DNA of 64,000 bases from Hydrogenophaga palleronii_A (GTDB taxonomy: Bacteria; Pseudomonadota; Gammaproteobacteria; Burkholderiales; Burkholderiaceae_C). The stretch's first letter is position 1, and every line of letters begins with the position of its first letter. The stretch lies in assembly GCF_031457455.1 (NCBI RefSeq), contig NZ_JAVDWU010000018.1, positions 1-64,000 of the forward strand, given 5' to 3'. Shown piece after piece: positions 25,701 to 33,898 of the stretch. The position numbers and the translations under genes are program-made. The notes under the pieces are model-generated. The model had not been told where the DNA came from and did no database searches. It worked only from the letters and a program-made list of their open reading frames with translations.

Positions 25701-28679
25701 TCATGCGAGATGTTTGCCGACGATGCCGGCGATTTCGAACATGGTGACCTGCGGCTTGCCGAACACCGCCGCCAGCTTGGCATCGGCGTTGACGCGACGC
25801 TTGTCGGCCGCGTCCTGCAGGCCATTGGCCTTGATGTAGTCCCACAGCTTCTTCACCACTTCGGGGCGCGAGACCGCGCCTTCGCCGATCACGGCGGCCA
25901 GCTCGGCGCTGGGCTGCTTGCCGGTGGCGGCGGTGGTCTTGCGCGGGGCCTTGGGCGTTTTGGCCGCCACCGCCTTCTTGGCTGCAGGCGCCTTTTTGGC
26001 GGCGGCCTTCTTCGCCGGCGCGGCCTTGGCCGGCGCACCCGGCGCTGTCTTGCGCGGTGGGAACTTGCTGGTGCGTGGCTCGAACTCGAAGTTCACCTTG
26101 CCAGCTTCCTTGTCCCAGGCCAGGAAGGCCTTGAACGCGCGTCGGGTACGCATGGAGACAAACTTGTCGAGCAGGTCGGTCTTGCCAGTCTCCAGCAGCT
26201 TGCTCATCTGTTCGCGCGCCACCGGCTGCTGCAGGATGATCTTGCCGCTCTTGAAATCGCAGCTCGGCGTGGGCTGTTCGGCCGTGGGTACGGCCTTGCT
26301 GCACACGTAGTTGCTGCCGTGCTCAAACACAGCGCCACCGCACTTGGGGCATGCTCCCAGCGATTCAGCGCCGGTGAAGTCGACCAGCTCGCCGGTCTCT
26401 TCGTTCTTCTTGTCGTCGCCAAAATCGAACTCGAGCTTCCAGTTCTTGTCCTCTTCGTTGAACTTGATCACGATCTCGGCCACGAAGGGCCAGCCGGCCT
26501 TGGAACGGAAACCTTCGAGCGGGCCGATCTTCTTGTCGCGCAGCAGGGTTTCGGCTTCTTCGGGCTCAAAGGTGCGGCCCGCGGGCGACTTGCCGAACGA
26601 AAAGCCACAGCCTTCGCTGTTGCCATCGGCGCCGGTGCAGGCGTAGCGGCGGTAGTTTTCCTTGACCACGCCGCCACAGTTCGGACAGGGCGTTTGCAAC
26701 GTCGCGTAGTTGCCCGGGATGGTGTCGCGGTCGTATTCCTTGGCCTTTTTCACCATGCGCTCGGTCATGGCGGCGATCTCGGCCATGAAGGCGGCGCGGC
26801 TGAGCTTGCCATGCTCCATTTGGGAGAGCTTGTATTCCCACTCGCCGGTGAGTTCGGCCTTGGAGAGCTCTTCCACACCCAGGCCGCGCAGCAGCGTCAT
26901 GAGCTGGAAGGCCTTGGCCGTGGGGATGATCTCGCGGCCTTCACGGAACATGTATTTTTCGGTCAGCAGGCCTTCGATGATGGCCGCGCGCGTGGCTGGC
27001 GTTCCCAGGCCCTTTTCCTGCATGGCTTCGCGCAGTTCGTCGTCGTCGACCAGCTTGCCAGCACCTTCCATGGCGCCCAGCAGCGTGGCTTCGCTGTAGC
27101 GGGCGGGAGGTTTGGTTTTGAGGCCCTTGGGTTCCACCGATTCGGTGCGCACGGTCTCGCCGTCGCGCACCGGCACCAGGTTCTGGCCTTTGTCGCCCTC
27201 TTTGGCGTCGACCACGTCTTCGGCGGCTTCCTTGCCGTAGACCGCCATCCAGCCCGGTTTGACCAGCACCTTGCCTTCGGTCTTGAAGTGATGGTTCACA
27301 ACGGACGTGATGCGCGTGGTGACCATGAATTCAGCGGAAGGGAAGAACACCGCCAGGAAGCGGCGCACCACCAGGTCGTACAGCTTCTGCTCGGCCTCGC
27401 TCAGGCCACTGGGTGCCTGCAACGTGGGGATGATGGCGAAGTGGTCCGAGACCTTGCTGTTGTCGAAGATGCGTTTGGTCGGGCGGATGTAGTTGTTGTT
27501 GAGCGCGGTGAGCGCGTGTGGCGCCAGGTGCTTCATGCCGCTGTCGGCCAGCATCTCGAAGGTCTGCTTCACTGTGGGCAGGTAGTCTTCCGGCAGTGCG
27601 CGCGAATCGGTACGCGGGTAGGTCAGGGCCTTGTGGCGTTCGTACAGGCTTTGCGCGAGCTGCAGCGTGGTCTTGGCCGAAAAGCCGAAACGTCCGTTGG
27701 CCTCGCGCTGCAGGCTGGTCAGGTCGTACAGCAGACCGCTGGCCTGGGTGGTGGGTTTGCTTTCTTCCTTGACGCTGGCGGCCTTGCCGCGCACGGCGTC
27801 GGCAATGGCCAGGGCCTCGCGCTGGCTCCACACGCGGTCGGCGCGCTGCTCCAGGTCGGCGTCGTCGCCGGTGGGTTTCTTGAAGGCGGGGTCGAACCAC
27901 TTGCCTGGGTATTCACCGGCTTCAGCCAGGAAGCTCGCGTGAATTTCCCAGTAGTCGCGGCTCTTGTGGGCGCGGATTTTTTCTTCGCGTTCCACCACGA
28001 TGGACAGCGTGGGCGTCTGCACCCGGCCCACGGTGGTGAGGAAAAAACCCCCGTCGCGCGAGTTGAAGGCGGTCATGGCGCGCGTGCCGTTGATGCCCAC
28101 CATCCAGTCGGCTTCAGACCGGCTGCGGGCCGCGTCGGCCAGGCCGCGCATTTGCGCGTCGCTGCGCAGGCTCTCGAAACCGTCGCGGATGGCCGCTGGC
28201 GTCATGGACTGCAGCCACAGGCGCCGCACGGGCTTGCCCAACCCCTGGTAGCCGCCGTTCTTGAAGCCACCGGCGTATTGCTCGATCAGGCGGAAGATGA
28301 GCTCGCCTTCGCGGCCCGCGTCACAGGCGTTGATGAGCTGGCCCACGTCCTTGCGTTTGGCCAGCCGCACTACGGCCGACAGGCGCGACTTGGTCTTGTC
28401 GATCGGCTTGAGTTCGAAATAGGGCGGCAGCACCGGCAGGTGGGCAAAGCTCCACTTGCCGCGCTTGACGTCGAATTCTTCGGGCGCGGCGATCTCCACC
28501 AGGTGGCCCACGGCCGAGGTGACCACGTATTGCTCGTTCTCGAAGTGATCGTCGTGCTTCTCGAACTTGCCCGCCACGGGCGTCAGCGCACGCACGATGT
28601 CCTGGGCCACAGACGGCTTCTCGGCAATGACCAGCGTTTTGGCAGAACCTTCCGTTTTAGCGAAACCTTCAGTTTTCAT
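25701..28679 (-). CDS. topB: DNA topoisomerase III with histone-H1-like tail and SWIB domain
   Basis: 992 residues. A Toprim domain (about 8-150, LVIAEKPSVAQDI, CDAGREGE) precedes the type IA core with the catalytic Tyr in LTYPRTDSR (about 354). Two zinc motifs follow (CPNCGG..., about 655-690; CPKCGG..., about 770-830). Residues about 872-924 are a Lys/Ala/Pro tail with PAKKAAAKKAPAAKKA, like histone H1. The last about 65 residues (VVKKLWDYIKANGLQD...VTMFEIAGIVGKHL) form a SWIB/MDM2-type domain. It decatenates DNA through single-strand passage. It is divergent from a SET-domain gene. Confidence 0.93.
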   Translation of the reverse strand: MKTEGFAKTEGSAKTLVIAEKPSVAQDIVRALTPVAGKFEKHDDHFENEQYVVTSAVGHLVEIAAPEEFDVKRGKWSFAHLPVLPPYFELKPIDKTKSRLSAVVRLAKRKDVGQLINACDAGREGELIFRLIEQYAGGFKNGGYQGLGKPVRRLWLQSMTPAAIRDGFESLRSDAQMRGLADAARSRSEADWMVGINGTRAMTAFNSRDGGFFLTTVGRVQTPTLSIVVEREEKIRAHKSRDYWEIHASFLAEAGEYPGKWFDPAFKKPTGDDADLEQRADRVWSQREALAIADAVRGKAASVKEESKPTTQASGLLYDLTSLQREANGRFGFSAKTTLQLAQSLYERHKALTYPRTDSRALPEDYLPTVKQTFEMLADSGMKHLAPHALTALNNNYIRPTKRIFDNSKVSDHFAIIPTLQAPSGLSEAEQKLYDLVVRRFLAVFFPSAEFMVTTRITSVVNHHFKTEGKVLVKPGWMAVYGKEAAEDVVDAKEGDKGQNLVPVRDGETVRTESVEPKGLKTKPPARYSEATLLGAMEGAGKLVDDDELREAMQEKGLGTPATRAAIIEGLLTEKYMFREGREIIPTAKAFQLMTLLRGLGVEELSKAELTGEWEYKLSQMEHGKLSRAAFMAEIAAMTERMVKKAKEYDRDTIPGNYATLQTPCPNCGGVVKENYRRYACTGADGNSEGCGFSFGKSPAGRTFEPEEAETLLRDKKIGPLEGFRSKAGWPFVAEIVIKFNEEDKNWKLEFDFGDDKKNEETGELVDFTGAESLGACPKCGGAVFEHGSNYVCSKAVPTAEQPTPSCDFKSGKIILQQPVAREQMSKLLETGKTDLLDKFVSMRTRRAFKAFLAWDKEAGKVNFEFEPRTSKFPPRKTAPGAPAKAAPAKKAAAKKAPAAKKAVAAKTPKAPRKTTAATGKQPSAELAAVIGEGAVSRPEVVKKLWDYIKANGLQDAADKRRVNADAKLAAVFGKPQVTMFEIAGIVGKHLA

Positions 28680-28695
28680 CTCTACAATCTGCTTT

Positions 28696-28742
28696 CACGC
28701 GCGTGTACACGCGCACATGGGCACGCGCACACTCGCGCGCAC
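28696..28742. promoter_or_regulatory. Alternating purine-pyrimidine tract with 16-bp palindrome
   Basis: Bases 28696-28719 alternate purine and pyrimidine without a break, and two shorter alternating runs continue to 28742. GCGCGTGTACACGCGC at 28699-28714 is a perfect palindrome. The tract is the only sequence between the divergent topB and SET genes. It could adopt Z-DNA under negative supercoiling or be a dimeric operator. Both are inference. Confidence 0.6.
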
Positions 28743-28775
28743 CTGCATGAAACAACCTTACCAAAATTTCCACCC

Positions 28776-29327
28776 GTGACGAAAACCCCTGGTTTCGCCA
28801 AGCCCCCCCGCCAGCCCAAATCGCGCCCTTCTGGCGAAACTGCGGCGCCGGCTGCAGGGCTTCGCCGCATCCAGACCCGGCGCTCCGGCGTGCACGGCAA
28901 GGGGGTGTACGCGGTGGTGGACCTGGCTGAGGGCGAGACCCTGATCGAATACGTGGGTGAAATCATCACCTGGAATGAGGCGCTGCGCCGGCATCCTCAC
29001 GACCCCAGCGACCCGAACCACACGTTCTATTTCCACATCGACGAAGAGCATGTGATCGACGCCAAGCACGGCGGCAACTCGTCGCGCTGGATCAACCACA
29101 GTTGCGATCCCAATTGCGAAGCCGAGGTGGATGACGGGCGGGTGTTCATTCGCGCCCGACGCAACATCCCTGCGGGACAAGAATTGTTCTATGACTACGG
29201 CCTGGTGATCGACGAGCCCTACACGGCCCAGCTCAAGGCGCAGTATCCGTGCTGGTGCGGCGCCAAAGCCTGCCGCGGCACCTTGCTGGCGCCGCGCCGG
29301 CCGGGGCGATCGTCCAAATTGGGTTGA
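28776..29327 (+). CDS. SET-domain protein-lysine methyltransferase
   Basis: 183 residues from GTG 28776, the only sensible start in frame; no Shine-Dalgarno sequence is seen. A basic N-terminal stretch (about 1-30) precedes a complete SET domain: GVHGKGVYA (AdoMet loop), EYVGEIIT, RWINHSCDPNC (NHSC at 107-110), ELFYDYG (136-142). A post-SET cysteine cluster CWCGAKACRG (159-168) completes the zinc site with the SET Cys. There is no pre-SET region. It should transfer methyl groups to lysine. The target is unknown; the lysine-rich tail of the divergent TopB is an obvious candidate. Confidence 0.9.
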   Translation: MTKTPGFAKPPRQPKSRPSGETAAPAAGLRRIQTRRSGVHGKGVYAVVDLAEGETLIEYVGEIITWNEALRRHPHDPSDPNHTFYFHIDEEHVIDAKHGGNSSRWINHSCDPNCEAEVDDGRVFIRARRNIPAGQELFYDYGLVIDEPYTAQLKAQYPCWCGAKACRGTLLAPRRPGRSSKLG

Positions 29328-29339
29328 ATGAAACACACA

Positions 29340-29419
29340 CCCCCGCGCCGCTTCGCGTCACCCCCTCAAGGGGGCGGCACTGGCCGTCCGGCAAAGCCGG
29401 CCCGGCGGTGCCCCTGGAC
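29340..29419 (+). repeat. Three-hairpin repeat, subtype B, copy 3
   Basis: Starts 12 bp after the SET stop. Stems: CGC-TTC-GCG, CCCCCTCAAGGGGG, and a last stem with GGCAC/GTGCC around CCGGC-AAA-GCCGG. Confidence 0.85.
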
Positions 29420-29503
29420 TGCACCTCTTCGCGCATCGAGGTCGTGTTCCGGCATTATTGAAGACCACAATCTCTATGTCCCCTACTAAGCGTTTATCCA
29501 GAC

Positions 29504-30316
29504 ATGTCTGATCTGCTGGCTCACGCCGAAGCGATCTGGGAGGCGGTGGTGCCATCGGCGCCCGGCTTCACCGTGGAGGTTCTGCGCAGCATCGACTCCA
29601 CCAACAGTGAGTTGATGCGGCGCGCGCGCGACGGTTTGCTGGAACCGCTGCTGCTGGTGGCCGAAGAACAGACCGCGGGTCGGGGCCGGCTGGGGCGCCA
29701 CTGGCACAGCCGGGCAGGCCAGTCCCTGACCTTTTCATTGGCCTTGCCCATGGTGCCGCTGAACTGGTCGGGGCTGTCACTGGCGGTGGGGGTAAGCCTG
29801 GCGAACAGCCTGCACCCTGATGTGAAACTGAAGTGGCCCAACGACCTCTGGCTCCACGAACGCAAGCTGGGCGGCATTCTGGTGGAAACCGCCGGTTCGG
29901 GCGCGACGCCCACAGCGCCCAACCCGCAACCCCGGCTGGTCGTCGTGGGGGTGGGCATCAACATCGCCCGGCCCATGGCGTCTGCGGTGGCACCGTCTGC
30001 GGACCTCGCCTCCACCCTGGTGACCATGGAGCCCGCCGGCCTGGCCGAGGTGCTGGTGGGCATGGATGCGGGCGAAACGCTGGAGCGGGTGGTGGTGCCG
30101 CTGGTGAACGACCTCCAGGCCTTTGCCGCCAACGGATTCGCTGCGTTTGCTGAGCGGTTCGCCCAGCGCGATGCCTTGCGCGACCGTGCGGTGCGCCTCT
30201 CGGACGGGACCGAGGGCACGGCCTGCGGTGTGGACGCCGACGGCGCTCTGATGGTGTTGACTGCGAAGGGCATGCGCCACATCAGCAGCTCGGAAGTGAG
30301 TGTTCGCCCATGCTGA
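29504..30316 (+). CDS. birA: Biotin--[acetyl-CoA-carboxylase] ligase
   Basis: 270 residues, catalytic domain only; the N-terminal DNA-binding domain of the E. coli protein is absent, so it is a monofunctional ligase. Motifs: SIDSTNSELMRRA, the biotinyl-AMP loop TAGRGRLGRHWHS, KLKWPNDLWL and the Lys of KLGGILVE. It attaches biotin to BCCP of acetyl-CoA carboxylase. It overlaps the next gene by 7 bases. Confidence 0.95.
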   Translation: MSDLLAHAEAIWEAVVPSAPGFTVEVLRSIDSTNSELMRRARDGLLEPLLLVAEEQTAGRGRLGRHWHSRAGQSLTFSLALPMVPLNWSGLSLAVGVSLANSLHPDVKLKWPNDLWLHERKLGGILVETAGSGATPTAPNPQPRLVVVGVGINIARPMASAVAPSADLASTLVTMEPAGLAEVLVGMDAGETLERVVVPLVNDLQAFAANGFAAFAERFAQRDALRDRAVRLSDGTEGTACGVDADGALMVLTAKGMRHISSSEVSVRPC

Positions 30317-31059
30317 AATGGGCCATCTGGTTGCTGCTGCTGGGCAATGTGGGTTACTTCCTGTGGTCGCAAGGGCACTTCGATCCGGTAGGCTTGGCGC
30401 CGCGCGTAGAGAACGAGCCCGAGCGCCTGGAGGCGCAGATCCGGCCCGAGGTGCTGCGCCTGCTCAATGGTCCACAAGGCGCCGAGCCCGCGGAGCCTCC
30501 TGCGGCGCCCGCTACGGGTCCTGCCACTCAGAGCGCTCCTGCCGCCCAAACCCCCGCACAGACTCCGCCTCCGGCAGAGGCCCCACAGGCAGCCGTGGCC
30601 GCGCCCGAGACGGCTTGCTGGCAAGTGGGTGGCTTTACCGCCAACCAGGCCGATGGCCTGCGGGCCGCGCTCGGCATGCTCGGGTGGCCCGCCAATTCAT
30701 GGCAGGTCAACGAGGTACGCTCAACCGGGCGCTGGGTGGTCTACATGGGCCGCTTCGACGGCGAGCAAATGGCCCGCAAGAAGACCGAACTGCGGGACAT
30801 CAAGGTGGATTTCCGCGAGGTCTCGATTCCTTCGCTCGGCCCCGGGCTGGCGCTGGGCACGTTCTCCAGCGAGGCGGCGGCCGAGCAGGGCATGCAGGAC
30901 CTGACCCGCAAGGGCGTGCGCACCGCGCGCGTGGCCCAGGAGCGACCGGAAAGCGTCAGCTACAGCCTGCGATTGCCTGCTGTCACGGCGGCACAACGTT
31001 CGGCCGTAGAGAGTCTGGGTGGTCCTTTGGCGGGCAAGTCGTTAACGGCTTGTGAGTAA
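30310..31059 (+). CDS. SPOR-domain membrane protein
   Basis: 249 residues. One N-terminal transmembrane helix (about 3-20, WAIWLLLLGNVGYFLW), a Pro/Ala/Gln-rich linker (about 55-98) and a C-terminal domain (about 100-190) with WQVGGFTANQADGLRAAL and WVVYMGRF, typical of SPOR domains that bind denuded septal peptidoglycan. It is translationally linked to birA by overlap. The pairing with birA looks positional rather than functional. Confidence 0.75.
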   Translation: MLKWAIWLLLLGNVGYFLWSQGHFDPVGLAPRVENEPERLEAQIRPEVLRLLNGPQGAEPAEPPAAPATGPATQSAPAAQTPAQTPPPAEAPQAAVAAPETACWQVGGFTANQADGLRAALGMLGWPANSWQVNEVRSTGRWVVYMGRFDGEQMARKKTELRDIKVDFREVSIPSLGPGLALGTFSSEAAAEQGMQDLTRKGVRTARVAQERPESVSYSLRLPAVTAAQRSAVESLGGPLAGKSLTACE

Positions 31060-31166
31060 CTCCCCCCTGCGCCGCTGACGCGGCTTCCCCCCTCTCTGGC
31101 GCCTTCGGCTTGGAGGGGGGACGGCACCTGAGGCCCGGCGAAGCCGGTTCCTCGGTGCCCCTGGAT
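31060..31166 (+). repeat. Three-hairpin repeat, subtype A, copy 3
   Basis: Directly follows the SPOR gene stop. The last stem is GGCACC/GGTGCC, GAGG/CCTC, CCGGC-GAA-GCCGG, the fullest example of the compound stem. The middle stem has lost part of its inner GCGCC/GGCGC pairing. Confidence 0.88.
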
Positions 31167-31236
31167 TGGGGCATCTCGCGCCGGAGAGGATTGCTGGCTC
31201 TGCCGTCCCCTCTAGGTCCACCTCATGCGCCGTGGA

Positions 31237-32133
31237 TCACGCCCCGGCTTGGCGCAATCCCGGCAGGCTTTCAAACCAGTCCAGGGCTTCGTCCCACAGG
31301 GGTTTGGCTTTGGGGCGGAAGTAGCCCATGTGGCCGATGGCGCCGAGCTGGTTCTGGCGCGGGTCGATGGTGACGGCGCGCACGGCGCTGTTGCGGTAGC
31401 CAGCCATGAAGGCGTCGCGTGAGGCGGGTGGTGCCCAGGCGTCGTCCAGGGCATTGACCGCCACGATGGGAAAGCGCACGTCGTCAAAGCGTTGGGTGAT
31501 GGCCTGCATCCGGGGGTCATCGAAGAAGTAGCGCGGGAAGCGGCACCAGTCGCGCCATTGGCGGTACACGTCCAGCGGCAGGTCTTCGCCCATGCCCAGT
31601 TTGCTCCAGGGGAGATAGCCGGCCATGCGGGTCCACACCGGACCCAGCACGCGCCACATGAACAGCACGCGCAGCCGCTCCAGCGGCGGCATCCAGCCGT
31701 GCCAGCCAGCGCCGGTGGCGAAGGTCCAGGCGCCGTCGACCGATTCAGGGCACGGCAGCAGCCCCAGGGCGTGGCCGCCGTAGGAGTGTCCCACCACGTA
31801 CAGTGGCACGCCTTCGGTTCGCATGGCCTGGATGCCGGCCGCCAGATCGAGGCGGCCCCAGTCGAGGTAGTCCATGCGGAAACCCTTGAGGCTGGGGGGC
31901 GCCGATGCGCCAATGCCCCTGTAGTCGAGTGTCAGCACGTCAAAGCCGCGACGGGCCGCGTGCTCGGCAAAGCGCTTGTAGAAACCTTGCGGCACCGCGG
32001 TGGCACCGCCCACCACCAGATGCGCCCGGGGCTTGACGGTGCTGCGGTAACGCACGGCCACCAGCTCATAGCCGTCGTCGGCAGTGAGTGTGAGGCGCTC
32101 GGTGTGCACCGGGTGTTCATTGGCAGGGGTCAT
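31237..32133 (-). CDS. Alpha/beta hydrolase, serine esterase type
   Basis: 298 residues. The nucleophile elbow is VVGHSYGGHALG, an oxyanion region lies near GGATAVPQGFY, and a late acid and His are plausible in NALDDAWAP and IGHMGYF. No signal peptide. The ATG overlaps the stop of an upstream TetR repressor by 4 bases, so it is probably the gene that repressor controls. Substrate unknown; similarity is to the broad YdjP/COG4757-like hydrolases. Confidence 0.82.
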   Translation of the reverse strand: MTPANEHPVHTERLTLTADDGYELVAVRYRSTVKPRAHLVVGGATAVPQGFYKRFAEHAARRGFDVLTLDYRGIGASAPPSLKGFRMDYLDWGRLDLAAGIQAMRTEGVPLYVVGHSYGGHALGLLPCPESVDGAWTFATGAGWHGWMPPLERLRVLFMWRVLGPVWTRMAGYLPWSKLGMGEDLPLDVYRQWRDWCRFPRYFFDDPRMQAITQRFDDVRFPIVAVNALDDAWAPPASRDAFMAGYRNSAVRAVTIDPRQNQLGAIGHMGYFRPKAKPLWDEALDWFESLPGLRQAGA

Positions 32134-32732
32134 GGTCGGGCTCCTTGGGAACGCAGGGTCAGCAGGGAAAGCAAGGTGTGGGTGGCCTGTTCGATGGGCT
32201 GCGTGCTTTGCGCCACGCGGGCCTGCAGCAGACCCCCCTCGTAGGCCGCGACGATCAGTGCCGCCAGGCCCTGGACCGACTCACGCGGCTCGCCGCCCTG
32301 TTCCAGCGCCTGCGCAATGCGATCGCGCATGCGGGCAAAGGCCCGGTCCAGCGCAGCGCGCAGCAGGGGATCGTCTGGCGTGGTTTCCAGCGCCACTGTG
32401 GCCAGCGGGCAACCGCATTCGAAGCCGGTGTCACGCAGGCGGGCGGTGGCGCTGGTCATCCAGTGGCGCAGGGCCTCGATGGGATCAGGGATGCGGGTGA
32501 GCAGGGTGTCCAGGCCGAGCAGCATGCGGTCCATCACCTGATCGATGGCTGCGATGGCCAGCTCGGTCTTGCCACCGGGAAAGTGGTGATACAGCACGCC
32601 CTTGGGCGCGCCGGCCTGGGCCAGCAGTTCGGTCAGGCCGATGCCGTGCAGGCCGCGGCGGCGCAGGGCGTCGGCCATGGCGGCGATCAGGCGCTCGCGG
32701 GTGCCGGGGTTGGGTGCTTCGGAATCGGGCAT
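32130..32732 (-). CDS. TetR-family repressor
   Basis: 200 residues. The N-terminal helix-turn-helix is GLHGIGLTELLAQAGAPKG followed by VLYHHFPGGKTEL, a clear TetR/AcrR (YxaF/LmrA-like) pattern. The C-terminal ligand domain includes FECGCPLATVA with two Cys, so thiol-reactive ligands are conceivable. The start at 32732 coincides with the predicted transcription start, giving a leaderless mRNA. It is coupled to the alpha/beta hydrolase and probably represses both through the palindrome in its own promoter. Confidence 0.88.
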   Translation of the reverse strand: MPDSEAPNPGTRERLIAAMADALRRRGLHGIGLTELLAQAGAPKGVLYHHFPGGKTELAIAAIDQVMDRMLLGLDTLLTRIPDPIEALRHWMTSATARLRDTGFECGCPLATVALETTPDDPLLRAALDRAFARMRDRIAQALEQGGEPRESVQGLAALIVAAYEGGLLQARVAQSTQPIEQATHTLLSLLTLRSQGARP

Positions 32733-32739
32733 GGGTCGC

Positions 32740-32768
32740 AATCTATAGACCGGTCGGTCTAGTGTCAA
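32740..32768 (-). promoter_or_regulatory. Promoter of tetR-hydrolase operon
   Basis: On the minus strand TTGACA (32768-32763) and TAGATT (32745-32740) are 17 bp apart. Transcription would start at about 32733, one base before the ATG, and no ribosome-binding sequence is present. Confidence 0.65.
32746..32761. promoter_or_regulatory. Operator TAGACCG-GT-CGGTCTA
   Basis: A perfect 7-2-7 palindrome fills the promoter spacer. It matches the NemR-box pattern TAGACC-N4-GGTCTA known for a TetR-family repressor of E. coli. Binding here would block polymerase and give autoregulation. Confidence 0.75.
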
Positions 32769-32797
32769 GCCATGCGTGTCGCGCAGGCGCGCACAAT

Positions 32798-32824
32798 AAA
32801 AAAGCGCCCGAAGGCGCTTTTTTT
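32798..32824 (-). terminator. Intrinsic terminator of gap (bidirectional form)
   Basis: AAAAAAGCGCC-CGAA-GGCGCTTTTTT lies 22 bp after the gap stop and ends in a T-run on either strand. Confidence 0.88.
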
Positions 32825-32845
32825 ATTGGGGATCGAAGCGAGGGC

Positions 32846-33844
32846 TTACTTGGCCACCACGCGCACCATTTCCAGGCACTTGTTGGAGTAGCCCCATTCG
32901 TTGTCGTACCAGCTCACCACCTTGATGAAGGTCTTGTCCAGTGCGATGCCGGCGTCGGCGTCGAAGATGGAGGTGCGGGTGTCGCCACGGAAATCGGTGG
33001 CCACCACCTTGTCGGTGGTGTAGCCCAGCACGCCCTTGAGGGCGCCTTCGCTCTGGGCCTTCATTTCCGCGCAGATCTCTTCGTAGGTGGCTTCGCTGTT
33101 GAGTTCCACGGTCAGGTCGACCACCGACACGTCGGAGGTGGGCACACGGAAACTCATGCCGGTGAGCTTCTTGTTCAGCTCGGGAATCACCACGCCCACG
33201 GCCTTGGCCGCGCCGGTGCTGCTGGGGATGATGTTTTCCAGAATGCCGCGGCCGCCGCGCCAGTCCTTGTTGGAAGGGCCGTCCACGGTCTTCTGCGTGG
33301 CGGTGGCGGCGTGCACCGTGGTCATCAGGCCGCGCTTGATGCCCCACTTGTCGTTGAGCACCTTGGCAATGGGCGCCAGGCAGTTGGTGGTGCACGAGGC
33401 GTTGGAGATGATGGCCTCGCCCTTGTAGGTCTTGTCGTTCACGCCGTAGACGAACATGGGAGTGTCGTCCTTGGAAGGGGCCGACAGGATGACCTTCTTG
33501 GCGCCAGCGTCCAGGTGCTTCTGCGCGGTGACCTTGTCCAGGAACAAGCCGGTGGACTCGATGACCACATCGGCGCCGACTTCGTTCCACTTGAGGTTGG
33601 CCGGGTCGCGCTCTTGCGTGAGGCGAATCTTCTTGCCGTTGACCACCAGGGTGTTGCCGTCGACGCTGACGTCGCCCTTGAAGCGGCCGTGCACGCTGTC
33701 GTACTGCAGCATGTAGGCCAGGTAGTCGGGCTCCAGCAGGTCGTTGATGGCAACGATCTCGATGTCCGAAAAGTTCTGGATCGCGCTGCGCAGCACGTTG
33801 CGACCGATGCGGCCGAAACCGTTGATACCGACTTTGATAGCCAT
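32846..33844 (-). CDS. gap: Glyceraldehyde-3-phosphate dehydrogenase, type I
   Basis: 332 residues. The NAD fold begins VGINGFGRIGRNVLR; the catalytic Cys is in SNASCTTNCLAP, and SWYDNEWGYSNK is near the C-terminus. The residue after the second strand (NDLLEPDYLAYM) fits NAD preference. It oxidises glyceraldehyde-3-phosphate in glycolysis or acts in reverse in gluconeogenesis. It is 54 bp downstream of tkt on the same strand and ends at a strong terminator. Confidence 0.97.
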   Translation of the reverse strand: MAIKVGINGFGRIGRNVLRSAIQNFSDIEIVAINDLLEPDYLAYMLQYDSVHGRFKGDVSVDGNTLVVNGKKIRLTQERDPANLKWNEVGADVVIESTGLFLDKVTAQKHLDAGAKKVILSAPSKDDTPMFVYGVNDKTYKGEAIISNASCTTNCLAPIAKVLNDKWGIKRGLMTTVHAATATQKTVDGPSNKDWRGGRGILENIIPSSTGAAKAVGVVIPELNKKLTGMSFRVPTSDVSVVDLTVELNSEATYEEICAEMKAQSEGALKGVLGYTTDKVVATDFRGDTRTSIFDADAGIALDKTFIKVVSWYDNEWGYSNKCLEMVRVVAK

Positions 33845-33898
33845 GTCCTCAGCTCCTGTGGATGGATGAAAAAATGAAACGGAAAGGGATGAAAAACC

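Noticed and set aside
25671..28775. Long plus-strand frame upstream of and continuous with the SET gene
   Set aside because: This part is antisense to topB. Only the last 183 codons, from GTG 28776, show a real domain.
31060..31166. Repeat copies as simple Rho-independent terminators
   Set aside because: The copies lack a U-run after the final stem, and the barstar gene has a separate true terminator right after its copy.
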